Origin: Longimicrobiaceae bacterium
Lineage (GTDB): Bacteria > Gemmatimonadota > Gemmatimonadetes > Longimicrobiales > Longimicrobiaceae
Reading direction: 5' to 3'
DNA length: 64,000 nt
Assembly (NCBI GenBank): GCA_036375715.1
Contig: DASVBS010000034.1
Coordinates: forward strand, 62,001-126,000
A model generated the notes under the pieces. It did no database searches. It saw only the letters and a list, made by a program, of their open reading frames with translations, and was not told the origin of the DNA. Below are positions 8,716 through 17,387 of the stretch, piece after piece (position 1 is the stretch's first letter; every line of letters begins with the position of its first letter). Both the position numbers and the translations under genes were made by a program.

Positions 8716-9420
8716 CTACTGCCCGCCCACCGGCTGCGGTAGCTGCGCTAGCATCGATTGCATGCGCGCGACTTCGGTGGTCTGATCTACCTGAACGTCG
8801 GACGCGAACTTGAACACCTGCTCGTCCTGTGCGGCCCCGTCCGTTGCGAAGAGCTCCTGCACCATGGTGACCGCGCCCTGGTGGTGTCGGATCATGCCGG
8901 TGAGGAAGAGCCGGTCGAACTCGTCCCCGCGTGCCTGCTCGAGCTGCCGGATCTCCTCCGGCGAGAGCATTCCCGGCATCTGCCTCATCGAGTGCTGGGA
9001 GTGATCGATCCCGCCATGCGCACCGTGCGCACCTGCCCCCATGGCCACCTCCGGCACGGGCTGCCTGCGATCCTGCAACCAGCGCCGCATGATGGCGATC
9101 TCGTCGTTCTGCGCATTGATGATGCGCCCCGCCAGGGTATGGATACGAGGATTCTCCGTGCGCTCCGGCACCATCTCCGACATCTCGATGGCCTGCGCGT
9201 GGTGGTGGATCATGTCTGTCATGAAGCGCACGTCCGCCGCGGTGTAGCGGGTCTGCGCGCTGTCCAGACGGGCGTAGTAGAGCTCCTCGTACTCTGCGGT
9301 GGAGGAAGGCGCGGTCCCGGTGCTGGGGCCCGCAGGGGTGCGGCTTGCCGCGGCGCACGCGCTCGCCGCCAGCGTCAGCGCCACCAGCAGGACACGCCTC
9401 GCGATCTGTGATACGGTCAT
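8716..9420 (-). CDS. DUF305 domain protein, exported, probably metal-binding
   Basis: 234 residues from the ATG at 9420, which follows GGAAAG; an ATG six codons upstream lacks such a site. An N-terminal hydrophobic signal ends at LAASAC, possibly a lipidation site. The body is a four-helix DUF305 (ferritin-like) domain with two halves, each carrying His and Met: MIHHHAQAIEMSEM and MIRHHQGAVTMVQEL. A Met/His-rich linker (HGAHGGIDHSQHSMRQMPGM) lies between them. Related proteins bind copper in the periplasm; that role is an inference here. It precedes the LVIVD lipoprotein gene on the same strand. Confidence 0.86.
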   Translation of the reverse strand: MTVSQIARRVLLVALTLAASACAAASRTPAGPSTGTAPSSTAEYEELYYARLDSAQTRYTAADVRFMTDMIHHHAQAIEMSEMVPERTENPRIHTLAGRIINAQNDEIAIMRRWLQDRRQPVPEVAMGAGAHGAHGGIDHSQHSMRQMPGMLSPEEIRQLEQARGDEFDRLFLTGMIRHHQGAVTMVQELFATDGAAQDEQVFKFASDVQVDQTTEVARMQSMLAQLPQPVGGQ

Positions 9421-9786
9421 GCGAACTTTCCGGGACATCGGTGAGGCGACTTCGTACGCCGCGCCCTTGGGCCTGCAATCTGGTGTGCCACAGCGGGTAA
9501 GCGCAATGAGAAGGGCCCGGCGGAGGAAGTTACGGGGCAGGCAGCAGCAGTGGGGGGACAGGCTCGGGATCGCACCCGGGCGTTTCCGCCAAGGCCGAGA
9601 GCAGACCGCGCTGAACCGGCCCTTGGAGACTGAGGCCCAACGTGCCCGCCAAGTCCCTGCTAAGCACTGGCCGGGGAGAGGGGTACAGGACGGAAGGCAG
9701 CTGGCTTCTGCGGGGAGCATGTTCCAGGGCAGCCTCGAGGGGCGGGACGGCGAGTCGAGCCATCGGTGACCCGCCGTCCACCGAAG
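9421..9786. other. intergenic region, 366 bases
   Basis: This gap lies between the start of the DUF305 gene and the end of the aspartokinase/homoserine dehydrogenase gene, both on the minus strand. It should hold the DUF305 promoter, but I see no convincing sigma-70-like pair, repeat or terminator. Open frames inside it have no recognisable content. Confidence 0.4.
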
Positions 9787-12270
9787 TTACAGCGGCGCCC
9801 CCAAGTAAGCCGCGAGGCGCAGGAGGTCCGCGAACACGCCCCCGGCGGTCACGTCCGGTCCCGCGCCCGGCCCCTGCACGATCAGTGGGTTCTCGTGATA
9901 CCGCCGCGTCCGGAAGAGGACGATGTTGTCGGTGAGCTGGATGCGCGCAAAGGGGTGATCCTCGGGATAGGTACGCAGGGTCGCGCTGGCTCGCCCCTCC
10001 CGGTCCACGGAACCGACGAAGCGGAGCACCTCGCCTCTGGCCTCCGCCTGCCGCCGCAGATCCTCCATGGCGGCGTCCTCGTGGTGCAGGCTCCCCATGA
10101 ACTCCTCCAGGGTGCCGGCGCGCAGCTCCGCGGGAACCAGGCTCTCCACCCGCACGTCCGCGAGCTCCAGCGGGAGGCCCATCTCGCGCCCGAGAATCGC
10201 CACCTTCCGCGCCACGTCCATCCCCGAAAGGTCGTCGCGTGGATCAGGCTCGGTATACCCCTTCGCGCGCGCGTCGAGAACGATCTCCGAGAAGGTCCTC
10301 GATCCGTCGAACGCGTTGAAGAGGTAGGAAAGCGTCCCGGAGAAGATCCCCTCGATCTGGAGTACCTCGTCTCCGGTCTGGATCAGGTCGCGCAGGGTCT
10401 GGATGATCGGCAGGCCCGCTCCGACGGTCGTCTCGTAGAAATAGCGCGCGCCCGAGCCGCGGCCGGCCTCCCGTAGCTTACGGTAGAAATCCAGCGGAGC
10501 GGTGTTGGCTCGCTTGTTGGGCGTGATGATGCTGATCCCGCGGCGCAGCCAATCCACGTAGTTGCTGGCGACCACCTCGCTCGCGGTGCAATCGATCAGG
10601 ACCGAATGCGGCAGGTGGTCGGAGTGCACGTGGCGCACGAGGCGGTCCGGATCCACTGGCTCGCGCTCCTGCTCGAAGAGCCTCCGCCACCGGGTGAGAT
10701 CGATCTGCCGATCGTCCAGCAGCATGTATCGCGAGGTCGCAATGGCCCGCACCCGCAGGTCGATGTTGAGCTCCTCCTTCAGCCTTCCCACCTGATCGGC
10801 GAGCTGGTCGAGCAGGGTGCTACCGACCACACCCGGGCCGATCACGCCGATCGAGAGCGTCTGCGGCGAGAGGTAGAAGCTCGAATGGACCGCGCGCAGC
10901 GCCCGACTCGCCTCCGCCTGGTCGATGACCGCGGAGATATTCCGCTCGGACGAGCCCTGGGCGATCGCGCGGATGTTGATACCGGCTTTGCCCAGCGCGC
11001 CGAAGAAGTTGGCCGCCACACCGGGCTGGCCGGTCATGCCGTCGCCGACCGCCGCCAGCACGCAGCAGTCGTTCACCAGCTCGATCTTTTCGATCTGCTT
11101 CTGGTGGCGCTCGGCGAAGAACGCGCGCTCGGTAGCCCGGAGCGCCGCCTCGCCATCCTCCGCGGGCACCGCGTAACAGATCGAGTGCTCGGAGCTCGCC
11201 TGCGAGATCATGACGACCGAAATCCCCGCCTCACGCAGCGCCCCGAAGAGCCGCTGGGCCGTCCCGGGCACGCCGATCATCCCCGTTCCTTCGACGTTGA
11301 TCAGCGCGACCGATTCGACGGTGGCAAAGCCCTTTACTGCGAACTCCGAGCTCCCCTGCAGGTGAATGCGCGTCCCGGGGAAGGTCGGGTTGAACGTGTT
11401 CCGGATGTAGATGGGGATCGCCCGGTCGACCGCCGGCGCCATCGTATACGGATGGATCACCTTCGCACCGAAGTAGGCGAGCTCCATCGCCTCGTCGTAG
11501 GAGAGGGCGGTCAGCAGCACCGCGTCGGGGACCAGCCGCGGATTGGCGCTCATCACGCCGTCCACGTCGGTCCAGATGTGGATCTCCGAGGCTTCGAAGA
11601 GGGATCCGAAGATGGCGGCGGAGAAGTCGCTGCCGTTGCGTCCCAGCGTCGTTGGCACCCCGTCGGGGCTCGCGGCCACGTATCCGGTGATCACCAGCGT
11701 GGGCGGAAGCGGGCCCCGCTCCTCTATCCAGGCAGCGAGGCGCGCACGGCTCGCCTCCCAGTGGATGGTCGGTCCCGCAGGCCCCCATTCCGATACGAGC
11801 ACCTCCCGGGCGTCCATCCAGGTCACCGGCTCGCCCCGGGCAAGCAGATGACCGGCGAGTATCTGCGCGGACCAGACTTCGCCGTAGCCGGAGACCAGCT
11901 CCACCACGCTGCGCGAGTGCGAGCGCAGGAGCCAGGTCGCGTGGAGGACGTCCGCGATGTCCGTCAGATCACGGTCGAAGCGCTCGAGCAGCGCCTTGGC
12001 CTGGTCGAGCGGCATCAGCTCGGAGATGGCAGCCCGGTGCTGCTGGCGGATGACCTCCATCTCCTCGCGATAGTGCGGATCGCGCGCGCCGGCGCGCTCC
12101 ACCGCACGGATCAGTGTATTGGTTACCCCGCTCATCGCCGAGACCACCACGACCTTGCGCGGCTCGGGACGCTCCGAGAGGACGCGCGCCACGTGACGGT
12201 AGCGCTCCGCCGTGGCGAGGCTCGTCCCCCCGAACTTGTGAATGATGACGGGGTCGGATCGGTGAGGCAT
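9787..12270 (-). CDS. thrA: bifunctional aspartokinase / homoserine dehydrogenase
   Basis: 827 residues from the ATG at 12270; a TTG three codons upstream is possible. It catalyses the first and third steps from aspartate to threonine and methionine. The kinase domain starts with VIIHKFGGTS and holds the GRNGSDFSAAIFG segment near residue 220. Two regulatory ACT domains follow around residues 310-460 (VALINVEGTGMIGVPG and CCVLAAVGDGMTGQPGVAANFFGAL). The NADP-dependent homoserine dehydrogenase begins with SIGVIGPGVVGSTLLDQL near 470 and contains GTLSYLF and YTEPDPRDDLSGMDVARK. Length and order match E. coli ThrA/MetL. The ACT domains imply end-product inhibition. It is monocistronic. Confidence 0.95.
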   Translation of the reverse strand: MPHRSDPVIIHKFGGTSLATAERYRHVARVLSERPEPRKVVVVSAMSGVTNTLIRAVERAGARDPHYREEMEVIRQQHRAAISELMPLDQAKALLERFDRDLTDIADVLHATWLLRSHSRSVVELVSGYGEVWSAQILAGHLLARGEPVTWMDAREVLVSEWGPAGPTIHWEASRARLAAWIEERGPLPPTLVITGYVAASPDGVPTTLGRNGSDFSAAIFGSLFEASEIHIWTDVDGVMSANPRLVPDAVLLTALSYDEAMELAYFGAKVIHPYTMAPAVDRAIPIYIRNTFNPTFPGTRIHLQGSSEFAVKGFATVESVALINVEGTGMIGVPGTAQRLFGALREAGISVVMISQASSEHSICYAVPAEDGEAALRATERAFFAERHQKQIEKIELVNDCCVLAAVGDGMTGQPGVAANFFGALGKAGINIRAIAQGSSERNISAVIDQAEASRALRAVHSSFYLSPQTLSIGVIGPGVVGSTLLDQLADQVGRLKEELNIDLRVRAIATSRYMLLDDRQIDLTRWRRLFEQEREPVDPDRLVRHVHSDHLPHSVLIDCTASEVVASNYVDWLRRGISIITPNKRANTAPLDFYRKLREAGRGSGARYFYETTVGAGLPIIQTLRDLIQTGDEVLQIEGIFSGTLSYLFNAFDGSRTFSEIVLDARAKGYTEPDPRDDLSGMDVARKVAILGREMGLPLELADVRVESLVPAELRAGTLEEFMGSLHHEDAAMEDLRRQAEARGEVLRFVGSVDREGRASATLRTYPEDHPFARIQLTDNIVLFRTRRYHENPLIVQGPGAGPDVTAGGVFADLLRLAAYLGAPL

Positions 12271-12404
12271 GGTTGACAACTCGGTTACCGCCAGAGCGCC
12301 CGCCGCTCCGACGCTATGAAGCGCCGGAAACTATGATCGGCGGCGGGGTGGGGGAAGATGGCGCGCGCGGGCTAGAGGGAGGAAGGAGGCGGGCAGCAAT
12401 GAAA

Positions 12405-12426
12405 CGGGCGGCTCGAAGGCCGCCCG
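12405..12426 (-). terminator. rho-independent terminator after the GMC oxidoreductase pair
   Basis: Eight-base perfect arms CGGGCGGC and GCCGCCCG enclose the loop TCGAAG. Read on the minus strand the stem is followed by TTTCATTG, a short T run. It lies 34 bases past the stop of the small-subunit gene. Confidence 0.65.
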
Positions 12427-12459
12427 CAGCTCCCCGGGTGGAACCTCGATTCGCGCTGA

Positions 12460-13071
12460 TCAGCCCGCGCTCAACCCCAGCTTCTTCAGCGCCTCGGGCG
12501 GGCACCCCTGCCACTGGACGGCGGTGTTGCCCATGTACTGCAGATCTTTGATCCCCATTTCGCTCGACCAGAAGCCGGAGGCCACCATGTCGCGGAAGAG
12601 GTTGAAGAAGGTGACGCCGTGGCTCATCTCGGGGCGCGCGCGCTCGGGCCAGGCAATGTCGTCGACGATCGCGGTCCGCTCGGCTTCGGACAACTCGACG
12701 AACGGACGCTGATAGCGACGGCGCGACTCGGCGTCGAGCCAGGCCAGGCCACCCCGCATGCGCAACGGCAGATTCTCGTCGCGCGTGTCGGTCATCATGA
12801 AGTCGATGAACTCCGGCACGCCCGCGTCTGTCGCGCTGCCGGAGCGGTCGTCCGCGGGGATCACCATATCAGCGAGCACCGCCACGGTGACCATCTCGTG
12901 GGGGGTGAAGAACCGGGGCTCCTGGCCACGCGTAGCCGCCGCCCGCGCGTGCTCGGGAGGGGTAGGGATGGTAGGCGCAGGCGCGGGTGCGGGCGCCGTT
13001 TTCGCGGTCGCAGGAGCGAAGGGCGCCAGCGCGATCAGACCCAAAGCCTCGCGGCGATTCATCGAGCTCAT
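12460..13071 (-). CDS. gluconate 2-dehydrogenase subunit 3 family protein
   Basis: 203 residues. The ATG overlaps the stop of the upstream GMC oxidoreductase by four bases (ATGA) and follows GGGGGAG, so the two are translationally coupled. The N-terminus MNRREALGLIALAPFAPA is a Tat-like signal, followed by a Pro/Ala linker. The body (FTPHEMVTVAVLADMVIPADD, GVPEFIDFMM) is the Gluconate_2-dh3 fold, the small partner of periplasmic GMC dehydrogenases. It has no cofactor motif and probably helps export and stabilise the flavoprotein, which has no signal of its own. No cytochrome subunit is encoded next to it. Confidence 0.9.
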   Translation of the reverse strand: MSSMNRREALGLIALAPFAPATAKTAPAPAPAPTIPTPPEHARAAATRGQEPRFFTPHEMVTVAVLADMVIPADDRSGSATDAGVPEFIDFMMTDTRDENLPLRMRGGLAWLDAESRRRYQRPFVELSEAERTAIVDDIAWPERARPEMSHGVTFFNLFRDMVASGFWSSEMGIKDLQYMGNTAVQWQGCPPEALKKLGLSAG

Positions 13072-14759
13072 ATCTCCCCCGCTTTCCGCATGCGTACGAT
13101 CTCGTCGCTGGTACGCCAGGCGAGCGCCAGAATCGTCCAGGTCGGGTTCTTGTCGGCCTGGGAGACGAACGGCCCCCCGTCAGCGACGAAGAGGTTGGGT
13201 ACGTCGTGGGCCTGACAGCTCGAGTTGAGGACCGAGGTGGACGGATCTGACCCCATGCGGGTGCACCCCAGCTCGTGGATGATGCGCCCGCCAGTCGCGA
13301 TCCCGTAGCCATCCTCGGGCCCGGGCATGTCGCCCCAGGGCTTTCCTCCCATCTCCTCGATCAAAGCCCGGAAGGTCTCCTGCATGTGCTTGGCCTGCTT
13401 GTACTCGTAATCGCTCCACTTCCAGTGGAAGCGCAACACCGGGATCCCCCACCTGTCAACCACATTCGGGTCGATCTCGCAATAGGAGTCGTCGTTGGGG
13501 ACCATCTCGCCCCGGCCGGAGAAGCCGACCGTCGAGCCGTAGTAGCGCCGGTACTGGTCCTTGAGGCCCTTGCCGTAGCCGCCTCCCTCATAGCGCTGAA
13601 TGCCGCCCATGAACCCGTACGACGGCATCTGCCGTCCCCCCCAGACCTCGATGTGGTAGCCGCGAGGGAAGTCGAGCTTGGAGTTGTCCAGCCACCAGGG
13701 CATGTAGATGTGGGCGCCGCCGACGCCGTCCTCGTTGTGCGGCACCTGGTCGACGAGGCTGGGGATGAACCCGGACACGTCCACGCCGACCGTGTCGGTG
13801 AGGTACTTTCCGACCGTTCCGCTGGAGTTGGCGAGGCCCTGGGGGAAGAGGCTGGACCGGGAGTTGAGCAGGAGACGCGCCGTCTCGCATGCGCTCGCCG
13901 CGAGCACGACGATGCGCGCGGAAACGTGCTTGTCCTCGCCCGTGGTCTTGTCGATGTAGTTCACGCCCGTGACGCGACCGTCCTTCCCGACGGTGACCTC
14001 ACGGGCCATCGCCTGGGTGATCAGCGTCAGCCGTCCCGTCTCCAGCGCGGGGCGAATCAGGACCCCCGGGCTGGAGAAATTGGAGTTGGTCCTGCACCCG
14101 CGGTAGCACTGTCCGCAGTAGTGACAGGGGGCGCGGCCGTTATGCGGCCGCGTGATGATCGACAGGCGCGAAGGAATGCAGGTGATATTGAGCCGGTCGG
14201 CTGCCTGCTTCACCAGCTTCTCGTAGCAGCGGGGCTCCGGCGGAGGGAGGAAGATACCGTCCGGGTGGTTGCGAAGCCCCTCGACGCTCCCGAAGATGCC
14301 GACCAACCGATCGACCCGGTCGTAGTAGGGGGCCAGGTCGTCATAGCCAATCGGCCAGTCCTCCCCGAGCCCGTCGATCGACTTGCGGCGGAAGTCGTCG
14401 GGACCGAAGCGAAGGGAGATGCGGCCCCAGTGGTTGGTGCGCCCGCCCAGCATGCGTCCGCGCCACCAGTCGAAGCGGGTCCCGGGCGCTCGCGTGTACG
14501 GCTCGCCCTCGATCTCCCATCCCCCGTCGCAGGCGTCGAACTCGCCAAACTGTCGTTCGCGGGTCGATGCCCCGCGCCGCGGGGACTGGTAGGGCCACTG
14601 GAGCATTTTGGCGTCCCGCTCGGGGAACCACTCCCCACCGGCTTCCAGCATGAGGACCCGGGCACCCGCGGTGGTCAGCGCGTACGCAGCCATACCGCCG
14701 CCGGCCCCGGATCCCACGATGATCACGTCGTGCGTGTCCTGCGAGGATCTGATCGGCAT
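13068..14759 (-). CDS. GMC-family FAD oxidoreductase (sugar/glycoside dehydrogenase type)
   Basis: 563 residues. The FAD-binding motif DVIIVGSGAGGGMAAYAL is near residue 12 and EAGGEWFPERD follows at the end of the second strand. GGRTNHWGRISLRFGPDDF and HYCGQCYRGC are typical of the gluconate/glucoside dehydrogenase branch; the Cys-rich segment near residue 215 is a feature of that branch. The C-terminal GGRIIHELGCTRMGSDP and NLFVADGGPFVSQADKNPT provide the catalytic His region. It is probably exported with its coupled small subunit and oxidises a sugar hydroxyl, at C2 or C3, passing electrons to the respiratory chain. The exact substrate is not shown by the sequence. Confidence 0.9.
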   Translation of the reverse strand: MPIRSSQDTHDVIIVGSGAGGGMAAYALTTAGARVLMLEAGGEWFPERDAKMLQWPYQSPRRGASTRERQFGEFDACDGGWEIEGEPYTRAPGTRFDWWRGRMLGGRTNHWGRISLRFGPDDFRRKSIDGLGEDWPIGYDDLAPYYDRVDRLVGIFGSVEGLRNHPDGIFLPPPEPRCYEKLVKQAADRLNITCIPSRLSIITRPHNGRAPCHYCGQCYRGCRTNSNFSSPGVLIRPALETGRLTLITQAMAREVTVGKDGRVTGVNYIDKTTGEDKHVSARIVVLAASACETARLLLNSRSSLFPQGLANSSGTVGKYLTDTVGVDVSGFIPSLVDQVPHNEDGVGGAHIYMPWWLDNSKLDFPRGYHIEVWGGRQMPSYGFMGGIQRYEGGGYGKGLKDQYRRYYGSTVGFSGRGEMVPNDDSYCEIDPNVVDRWGIPVLRFHWKWSDYEYKQAKHMQETFRALIEEMGGKPWGDMPGPEDGYGIATGGRIIHELGCTRMGSDPSTSVLNSSCQAHDVPNLFVADGGPFVSQADKNPTWTILALAWRTSDEIVRMRKAGEI

Positions 14760-15017
14760 CGGACTGGTGGAGGATGGGACGGTTGATGGACCGGCTGCTT
14801 GTTGACCGTAGCCTCGGCGGCTTACGCCGAACGTCGAGCCGGTCGTGGTCTCGAGCCTCGATGGGTGATCTTGCGCGATGCGCAGACCCGCTCGGGTCTA
14901 CTCCATGGCAACTGGACGCGCCGGATACGGGTCAGGCAACGGTCACATCGCCCACGGGTGAGTGCAACGTTTCGACCGTCGCGCACTCATTTTCGGGGAA
15001 GATAGGGTGAAGCCAAT

Positions 15018-15668
15018 ATGAACGCCACGCAAGTCGACGCTGCGCTACGCAGGAGCGGGATCATCGCCATCGTGCGAGGCAACTTTCCGCACGAGACGCT
15101 GCTGCGCATCGGGGAGGCGCTGAGGAAGGGCGGGGTGGCGGCGGTGGAGGTGACGCTGAACAGCGCGGGCGCGCTGGCAGGGATCGAGGCCCTCCGCAGG
15201 CATTTCGGAGAGGAGCTGCTGGTTGGCGCGGGGACCGTCCGCACGGTCGCCGACGTCGACGCGGCGCTGAGCGCGGGCGCCGCCTTCCTGGTCTCCCCCA
15301 ACTTCGATCCTGAGAGCGTCGCCCGCTCGCGCCAGGTCGGCGTGGTGCACCTTCCGGGAGTCTTTACCGCTTCCGAGGCCCAGGCGGCCCACGCGGCGGG
15401 GTGTCGGCTGGTCAAGCTCTTTCCCGCCGACGCGCTCGGCCCCGTTTATCTGCGCGCGCTGCGGGCTCCGCTGGACGACGTGGGATTCGTGCCCACCGGC
15501 GGGATCGACGCGACGAACCTCGCCGAATATGTCAGGGCCGGAGCCGCTGCCTTCGGCGTGGGAGGTGCCCTGGTGCGGAAGGATGAGGATGACATCGAGG
15601 CTCTCGCCACACGCGCACGAGCGCTGGTAGGAGCGCTGCGTCGGGCGAGGGAAGCCTATGGTAGCTGA
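15018..15668 (+). CDS. eda: 2-dehydro-3-deoxyphosphogluconate aldolase (copy 1)
   Basis: 216 residues, the usual length for class I KDPG/KHG aldolases. The Schiff-base lysine is Lys133 in RLVKLFPAD and the catalytic Glu44 sits in VEVTLN. GAGTVRT and FVPTGGID are the phosphate-binding loops. It splits KDPG (or 4-hydroxy-2-oxoglutarate) into pyruvate and an aldehyde. Unlike the copy at 35153 it stands alone, 258 bases from the divergent GMC oxidoreductase gene, with which it could share a control region. A kinase that would produce KDPG is not adjacent here. Confidence 0.92.
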   Translation: MNATQVDAALRRSGIIAIVRGNFPHETLLRIGEALRKGGVAAVEVTLNSAGALAGIEALRRHFGEELLVGAGTVRTVADVDAALSAGAAFLVSPNFDPESVARSRQVGVVHLPGVFTASEAQAAHAAGCRLVKLFPADALGPVYLRALRAPLDDVGFVPTGGIDATNLAEYVRAGAAAFGVGGALVRKDEDDIEALATRARALVGALRRAREAYGS

Positions 15669-15716
15669 TCTGGGTAGTCTTACGTCTGAGCGACGTCGCG
15701 AGGCTTACCCCCACCC

Positions 15717-15755
15717 ACCCTTGCGGCCGGCCAACAGGACGCCCGCCGCAAGGGT
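15717..15755. terminator. hairpin between converging aldolase and PilZ genes
   Basis: Eleven-base perfect arms ACCCTTGCGGC and GCCGCAAGGGT surround a 17-base loop. It lies 48 bases past the aldolase stop, in the gap where two genes converge. A T run is lacking, so factor-independent action is uncertain. Confidence 0.5.
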
Positions 15756-15808
15756 CGTCCCTACTCTGGTGGAGATTGCGTCGCGCGACAGAGCGGAAGA
15801 ATGCAGCC

Positions 15809-15836
15809 GTAATTCGTAATTCGTAATTCGTAGTTC
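15809..15836. repeat. GTAATTC heptamer array, single arm
   Basis: Three perfect GTAATTC units and a fourth with one change (GTAGTTC) run in tandem. The array is far richer in A+T than its surroundings and lies 13 bases beyond the end of the PilZ gene. The inverted partner arm seen at two other sites in the window is absent here. Confidence 0.9.
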
Positions 15837-15849
15837 GCGATCCGCTCCG

Positions 15850-16260
15850 CTACCGATCGCTCCGGCGACGCAGGTGAAGCTGTTCCTGGAAGATCACCGC
15901 GAAGGGGATTCCGCTTCCCTTCAACTCGAGCGATACGCGGTCTTCCGCTACCCGAACGACCTCGCCCCGGAACGGCAGCTCCACCCCGCGAGGAAAGCGA
16001 ATCCGGCCCTCCACGACGTCTCCCACCTCGCCGGGATCGGCTGACGGATGGAAGCTCAGCCCGCGCTCGGAACACTCAATCACCTCCGAGATCGAGGTAC
16101 CCACTACGACCCTCGGGCGCTCACTCTCGGGAAACGGGATCCGATAGTATTCGCGTCGGTTGTCGAAGGCCACTCGTAACTCCCGTCGCAGGCGTTGGTA
16201 CACCAGGCGTCGTCGGTCCACGACGCCACCGTCACGATCGCCCCGATATCGCCGGGACAC
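15850..16260 (-). CDS. PilZ domain protein (c-di-GMP binding)
   Basis: 136 residues from a GTG codon six bases after the stop of the upstream DUF1906 gene. The first ~40 residues are basic. The PilZ domain follows, with the RxxxR-like arginines in DNRREYYRIPF and the second motif as ECSERGLSF, in which Cys replaces the more common Asp/Asn of (D/N)xSxxG. Beta strands of the barrel (VVEGRIRFPRGVELPFRGEVVRV) complete it. Such domains bind cyclic di-GMP and regulate surface or motility functions. Its partner is the co-transcribed lipoprotein or an unlinked protein; the sequence does not say. Confidence 0.82.
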   Translation of the reverse strand: MSRRYRGDRDGGVVDRRRLVYQRLRRELRVAFDNRREYYRIPFPESERPRVVVGTSISEVIECSERGLSFHPSADPGEVGDVVEGRIRFPRGVELPFRGEVVRVAEDRVSLELKGSGIPFAVIFQEQLHLRRRSDR

Positions 16261-16266
16261 GTCCCC

Positions 16267-17097
16267 TCAGGGGTACAGAGGTTCGGAAGGCGACGCAGAG
16301 GTCGCCACGTTCTCATCGATCCGGAGCGTGCGCCCGCCCCAGGTCCGATCCACGTCCAGCGCTCCCTGCCAGATCCTCACGAAGGGAAGCCCGATCGACC
16401 AGGCGGGGCTGTCCAGCGAGAAGTCCCGACCACCGGCTACCCAGAACGGCGGAGTCTCGCTCCGTCCCGCCTCTCGGAACACCGCTTCGGCCAGGGGCCT
16501 CAGCTCCACCGCATTCAGATGGTGTGCGTACGTTCCCGGCAGATAGCGCCCGTCCGCGAGCAGTTCGCGCTGCCATCCCGAATAGTACGCACGCATCGAG
16601 TCGGGGATCACCCGCATGTTCTCGATGTCCTGATAGATGACGCTGCCGCGGGGAAAGCCTTCCCGTTCCGCGGCGTTCGCCGCGTCCAGCGCGTCCTGGC
16701 GCCCCCTTTCTTCCGAGAGTAGTGCACGCGAACAGACGATGGGGCTTCCGGTCACCGCGTCCGACGGAGGGATCCCCTCGAAGGCCTGCTGGCCAACGTA
16801 CAGGATGGCGATCCCCCAGCCCATACTCAACAGCGTCTGGCGCTTGCCGGACCAGGAGGTCTCCCGATGACACGGAGCCGGCAGGTAGAAGCCGATCCAG
16901 TGGTAGGGCGACTCCCTCTTCCAGAGGCGGAGCACCTCGTCACCGGGATAGCGGCTGGTGTCGAATCCCGGCAAAACCCGCTGGGCCGGGCCCGAGGAGC
17001 GACCCGCCGAGGCACATCCCGCCAGCACGCAGATCAACGCCAGCACGGTACGGCGCCAACGCGCGGCACAAGCAAATTCGAAGCCCGGCCGAGGCAT
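16267..17097 (-). CDS. DUF1906 lipoprotein (Rv2525c-like glycoside-hydrolase fold)
   Basis: 276 residues from the ATG at 17097, preceded by GAGGAG at nine bases; upstream extensions of the frame have no domain content. The signal ends at CVLAGC, a clear lipobox. The mature domain opens with GFDTSRYPGDEVLRLW and contains YHWIGFYLPAPC, GIAILYVGQQAF, GSVIYQDIEN and FVRIWQGALDVD, the strand pattern of DUF1906 proteins, which have a GH25-like TIM barrel. Those proteins are thought to act on or bind cell-wall glycans, and the acidic residues in QDIEN and ALDVD fit an active site. It is followed six bases later by a PilZ gene. Confidence 0.8.
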   Translation of the reverse strand: MPRPGFEFACAARWRRTVLALICVLAGCASAGRSSGPAQRVLPGFDTSRYPGDEVLRLWKRESPYHWIGFYLPAPCHRETSWSGKRQTLLSMGWGIAILYVGQQAFEGIPPSDAVTGSPIVCSRALLSEERGRQDALDAANAAEREGFPRGSVIYQDIENMRVIPDSMRAYYSGWQRELLADGRYLPGTYAHHLNAVELRPLAEAVFREAGRSETPPFWVAGGRDFSLDSPAWSIGLPFVRIWQGALDVDRTWGGRTLRIDENVATSASPSEPLYP

Positions 17098-17387
17098 CCA
17101 GCCCGATCTCCTCACAGCCGACCCACCGCTGCCGGAATCTCCGCAAGGCAGAGGGTAGCGTCCGCTCCACGACCGTAGCGGGCCGGCCGCGGGGCCGTGG
17201 AAGCTCGGTGTCCGGTGCACATCTCTGCTTCTGCCTCCGTTTGCGGTGAGGTTATCGGGACCGCGGGGATTGCAGGATCGGGTCCACACGTGCCGCGACC
17301 GCGCGACCGATCGCCCTTGACGGTTGCCGGCACCATGACCGGCTTCTATGTTGGGCCTCCCGCAGACCCTACCCGACTCACGTTCGT

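Noticed and set aside
6654-8813. A 719-codon open frame antisense to the LVIVD lipoprotein gene
   Set aside because: Arg/His/Asp-rich translation with no recognisable fold; a shadow of the real gene.
14774-15010. A 78-codon frame in the gap before the first KDPG aldolase
   Set aside because: No ribosome site, Arg/Ser-rich low-complexity translation and no family.
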